Under the pieces are notes generated by a model. The model was given only the letters and a program-made list of their open reading frames with translations, made no database searches and was not told the origin of the DNA. Shown piece by piece: positions 60,718-64,000 of a stretch of DNA of 64,000 bases. The stretch is from assembly GCA_030407085.1 (NCBI GenBank), contig CM059587.1, positions 18,201,001 to 18,265,000 on the forward strand, in the 5' to 3' direction. Both the position numbers and the translations under genes were made by a program. This DNA is from Trichopria drosophilae. Its lineage: Eukaryota; Arthropoda; Insecta; Hymenoptera; Diapriidae. Numbering within the stretch: position 1 is the first letter of the stretch; every line of letters begins with the position of its first letter.

Positions 60718-60860
60718 ATTACGGGCATTAAAATTACAGTTCAAGTAAAATCGGCTGTCAAAAGAAAGGACGTCGTTGGGAGTTGTTGTTCGACCTAAAT
60801 TCTCTGGACGAGTAACTTTGTCCTGGATTGCTTTTCGAACAACGTCATCCACTGGACAAA

Positions 60861-60909
60861 ATGCATCGTATGGGATTATCCACGTCGGGCAAGTTTGCCA
60901 ATCTTCTGG
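60861..60909 (+). CDS. Hrs: Hrs (ESCRT-0 subunit), first coding exon
   Basis: Reads MHRMGLSTSGKFANLL and breaks in phase 1 at GTAAGT. The family usually starts with a short M-F-R-type leader followed by FxxLLDKATS; here KFANLL-D matches that place. A second ATG lies at 60870 and could be used instead. The presumed promoter is immediately upstream. Hrs binds PtdIns3P and ubiquitin on endosomes and starts sorting of receptors into multivesicular bodies. Confidence 0.82.
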
Positions 60910-60976
60910 GTAAGTGCATATATAGATATATTTCTTCACGAACTTGTAATTCTTATCGATGATTTTATTTTCTTAG

Positions 60977-61061
60977 ACAAGGCAACGAGCCACTTGCAGC
61001 TGGAACCCAACTGGCCGACAATAATACAAATATGCAATCTTATTACTCAGGGTGACACTCT
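60977..61061 (+). CDS. Hrs: Hrs, second coding exon, start of the VHS domain
   Basis: Acceptor TTTTCTTAG, then DKATSHLQLEPNWPTIIQIC and NLITQGDTL, ending before GTAAGT. This is the N-terminal part of the VHS domain and matches Hrs, not STAM, in the DKATS and QLEP-NW wording. The frame joins exon 1 in phase 1. The next exon, expected to continue with a lysine-rich VHS helix, is not in the remaining 2.9 kb, so the gene is cut by the window edge. Confidence 0.87.
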
Positions 61062-61470
61062 GTAAGTTTTCCATAACCTCAAATATTATACTTCATTAAT
61101 TTGATATTAAACTTCATTTATCGATGATTCATTCTTTTTGTCTCTTTTTTCCTTCGTTAATCGACGATTATTAGTGATGGCTTTCGTGACATTCTTACAT
61201 TACTGATAATGTATGACTTTTTTTAATGTGTTTATGAGTGACAGTATCAAAAGTGTCATCAGAATTTCACGACTGTAAATATATATTCGACTATTTTATA
61301 TCGCAACACGAGATCAAATATATTAACCAGTTTTGTATTTATGGGGTTCAATGGCCTGAATGGCCTTTACTACTTAAATAAATATACACTAATTAGTCGG
61401 ACGATCAAATAATACATATAAAAACAGAGTTAATAAAGTAATAAGTTACATAAATAGCGAGTCGGAAACA

Positions 61471-61640
61471 TCAGCAAATATCCACAGCTCCTTTTTTAAA
61501 AATTCCAAAAGAATTTAGTGACTGTGCATCCGTAGGAAGACTGTTGGAAATATGTTTAACACTAGCAAGACATGAAGAAATCCTGTAATTAGTTTTATAA
61601 GTATTTTCCAAAATATGACGCAAAATTAAACAAAACACAA
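61471..61640 (-). pseudogene. Possible LINE ORF2 C-terminus
   Basis: An open frame on the - strand reads LRHILENTYKTNYRISSC, then KHISNSLPTDAQSLNSFGIF and ends KKGAVDIC before TGA. The pattern NSLP...S..SF..FK recalls the last residues of non-LTR reverse-transcriptase ORFs. No catalytic part is present, so the call is weak. Confidence 0.4.
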
Positions 61641-62431
61641 GACAATATTTTTATTTTATTTTATTAATTCATTTAACAGGTGAATGAACGCCCAGACATA
61701 ATACAAAATTAATCAATTAGGTAACACATAATTTTAAATATTCAAAGAAAGTTTTAACAAAATTTCTTAACCATAAAATCTATAAATGTTGTATTTACAT
61801 TGTGTAAAAAAGCTGCTGTGACCAGCAGCATTTCTAGTAGGAATCGAAAGTTCATTCTATTGTCTCCTCATGCCACGATGAGCTTTAATCAAGTTTAAAT
61901 AAAAATGTTGTGCACATCGGGTTTTTCTTCAAATATCTTTTCTAGGTTGTCTTGCGATAATTTTAAGTCTAATACAAAAATAATCGCCAGGGTGATTTTT
62001 GAATAAACTCAATTTTTGTAAATAAAATACAGATATTTTGACTTTTTTATTTCCAATTTAATTTTTTTTTTGTTTAAGTTATATATCTTATTAATAAAAA
62101 CGACAAAATCTATTCAATGGATGTAAATTGAAACTCGTAAACCGTTGACATGAGTAAAATCAAATTTTTTTGGTCCAAAATAACTATCCACGGAATGACT
62201 TCTAAGGGACAGCTTAGTTTTTAAATTAGATTCTACAATCTTTGCGTTTTTTGTAGCGACTCGTAAAGATGAAGCAATAGCGAGTGTCTTTCTTTGGCTC
62301 AAATGCAAACTTGATTGAAACCATCAACTGGAAACAATAACTTTGTTTTTCCTTAGCAAAGTAAACAACTTTTAGTTTGGGATTTAGCCTTCTGCATTTT
62401 TACTAACCTTAAGTTTCATATTTGTTGATTT

Positions 62432-63217
62432 ATGGTATTCAGGCAACTAAATACGAAAACAAAACGAAATTTCCATTATAAAAACATCTTAACTGTCAAT
62501 ATAAAAAAGACAAAACTAATAACTTTCGGATGTTATGCGGATAGCGTACCTTTAATAAATAATATTACGTTCGATGTTAATGGAAATTACATAGAAATCG
62601 AAAGAGTTAACTCTATTAAATATTTAGGCATAACTGTTGATAGTCATCTGAGATGGAGAGAGCATGTAACTGCGATTACCAAAAAACTAAGGCATTTTCC
62701 ATACATTTTCACAAAACTGCGAAATTTTTTAAATTTAAAAAACCTACGGCAAATTTACTACGCGCTATTTGACTCAATAATAAGGTATGCCATAATTGCT
62801 TGGGGTGGTACATTTAACAATGTAGTAAAACCCTTAGAAGTCCTGCAGAAAAGAATTATTAAACGGATATATAACAAAAACAACTTGTTTCCAACGAATG
62901 AATTATTTCTAATTAGCAATATTCTGGATATACGGAAAACCTTCTGTTATGAAGCTGCTCTGTATCTAATCAAAGATAAATCCATAATTTTTAAGCAACA
63001 TTTTCAAAACACACGTAGTAAGGAAAAATTTTTAGCACAAATTCCAAAATGATCTAAAACTATTGGGCAAAGAGCATATGATTATATAGGACTTAAAATT
63101 TTAAATGTACTACCTCAATCAATACGTACTGCAAGTAAGGTAACAAGCTACATTAAAAAAACCATTGTAATACATATTAAGGAATCAAATACCACTGCAA
63201 AACATCTGTTCCAATAA
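62432..63217 (+). pseudogene. LINE reverse transcriptase, C-terminal part
   Basis: The frame contains INIKKTKLITFG, then IERVNSIKYLGITVDSHLRW and LRQIYYALFDSIIRYAIIAW, the hallmark order after the catalytic core in jockey/CR1-type non-LTR elements. It stops with TGA at 63050-63052 but continues in the same frame (SKTIGQRAYDYIGLKILNVL) to a TAA at about 63217. One stop, therefore, in an otherwise readable C-terminus. The catalytic core is not attached. Confidence 0.8.
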
Positions 63218-63294
63218 TCGATAGGCATTCACTAAGTTGTTATATTATATAAAATGTTTTATAACAATTATATTTTTAATAATTTATTGTTATC

Positions 63295-63510
63295 GAACCC
63301 CCAGGGTATCTTAAACGATTTTGTTTACGATATTTATCCATGATATTTGTGACATATTTCAATTTGTTAACCAGCTTTTGTATGCAGACGATTTAAATCT
63401 TTATGCAATTATAAAGTCTCCCTTTGATGTCTTTAAATTACAGGGTGATTTACATAATTTGGTTTCTTGATGAACCGCTAACTGCTTATATATAAATGAA
63501 GGTAAATGTA
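63295..63510 (+). pseudogene. LINE reverse transcriptase, catalytic-core fragment
   Basis: NPQGILNDF near 63298 stands where VPQGSxLGPxLF is expected, and DICDIFQFVNQLLYADDLNL follows with the catalytic YADD near 63395. Two consecutive stops (TGATGA near 63470) and a deletion break the frame before NCLYINEGKCK. It lies downstream of the C-terminal fragment, the reverse of normal gene order. Confidence 0.75.
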
Positions 63511-63825
63511 AGCTGTTGCACTAGCACGCTTGTGAGGTTATTTAATCAATGTGTAGTAACAGGTGTTTTCCCATCTATGCTAAAAAATGCAACTGTAATT
63601 CCAATTCATAAAAATGGCGACAAAAAACTGGTAGACAATTATAAACTTATTTCCCTGGTATTTCCGGCTGATAAAATTATTAAATAAATATAATATATTG
63701 CACATTGCGCAGTCTGGTTTTAGAGAGAAAAAATCAAATTTGAATTCTATAGGCACATTTGCGAAAAAAGTTCACGATGCTCTTGATGAGGGAATACTAA
63801 CCATTCGCCTTTTCTGATTTAATTG
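63496..63825 (+). pseudogene. LINE reverse transcriptase, N-terminal part
   Basis: LVRLFNQCVVTGVFPSMLKN, then ATVIPIHKNGDKKLVDNYKL matches the first conserved RT block (FP..LK.A.V.PI.K.GD...NYR). After a frame change near 63680 it continues with YNILHIAQSGFREKKSNLNS and HDALDEG, the next block. Broken by frameshifts. Confidence 0.75.
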
Positions 63826-64000
63826 TTTAAATATATTATAAACAATAGTAAGACATTTTGTTAAGTTTCTATGATTTCAAAATTACTTCTGAATCTGTAT
63901 GGAAGCTGCAGAAAAAAATTAAGATTGAATAGCGGAGTTTGAATCCTCTAAAAGGTATTTTTACATTTAAGTTGAGAACCATTGCTTTTTCGAATCTGTT

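Larger units (their letters stand above)
61062..64000 (+). other. Hrs intron 2 (open at the window end), filled with LINE debris
   Basis: No acceptor leading into VHS-like sequence is visible. The intron holds at least three + strand and one - strand LINE fragments, described separately. The part at 61641-62411 is AT-rich and may include a LINE 3' tail on the - strand (ATTAATAAAATAAAATAAAA near 61650-61680). Confidence 0.55.

Noticed and set aside
60709..60939. 76-codon ORF on the - strand opposite Hrs exon 1
   Set aside because: It overlaps the Hrs start and its promoter, has no recognisable domain, and its frame is explained by the GC-richer promoter composition.
1..64000. CRISPR array, operons, prophage or bacterial-type systems
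   Set aside because: The window is eukaryotic with spliced genes. Regularly spaced short repeats are absent; the repeats seen are transposon inverted ends and tandem duplications.

Overview
The window is nuclear DNA of an insect: AT-rich, with split genes carrying canonical GT-AG introns, long introns, and many nested DNA transposons and retrotransposon fragments. Scattered TTAGG-like strings fit Hymenoptera, possibly an ant, but that placement is only suggestive. Three host genes can be read.

(1) tincar (tinc), a multi-pass membrane protein, lies on the + strand. Eleven coding exons between 21947 and 50353 splice in frame into a protein of about 1221 residues. One 5' UTR exon (20415-20508) carries a 16-codon upstream ORF. 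The 3' UTR probably runs to about 53300. (2) COMMD4, a COMM-domain protein, is a compact six-exon gene on the - strand (54255 to 53338), tail-to-tail with tincar; the two poly(A) signals are about 40 bp apart. (3) The first two coding exons of Hrs (VHS-domain ESCRT-0 protein) are on the + strand at 60861-61061, with the rest of the gene beyond the window. COMMD4 and Hrs are divergent, and the roughly 6.6 kb between them is almost wholly transposon-derived.

Layout: 1-20.4 kb has no coding gene I can support. It holds one possible short exon (443-494) and several inverted-repeat elements at 4.2-4.9, 8.2-9.8 and 12.9-15.9 kb. The last is a nest: a long inverted-repeat element contains a TTAA-flanked piggyBac-like palindrome, and one arm of that palindrome carries a hairpin with hammerhead-ribozyme-like core motifs. 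From 20.4 to 53.3 kb is tincar. Its 13.6 kb fourth coding intron holds an antisense DIRS-like RT-RNase H ORF of 449 codons with catalytic motifs intact. Later introns hold a 963-bp TAA-flanked inverted-repeat element and a tandem duplication. From 53.3 to 54.3 kb is COMMD4. From 54.9 to 60.6 kb is a stack of nested elements: a GACGTC-rich family, palindromic MITEs, and a CACTG-ended element whose empty site survives in a neighbouring tandem copy. From 60.6 to 61.1 kb is the Hrs promoter and start. From 61.4 to 64 kb are LINE reverse-transcriptase fragments in scrambled order inside the open Hrs intron.

I did not find a clearly new biological system. The leads most worth checking are the hammerhead-like hairpin, the intact DIRS ORF, the Hrs promoter motif at a transposon edge, and the filled/empty site pair. 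All exon and repeat boundaries were read by eye and may be off by one or a few bases.
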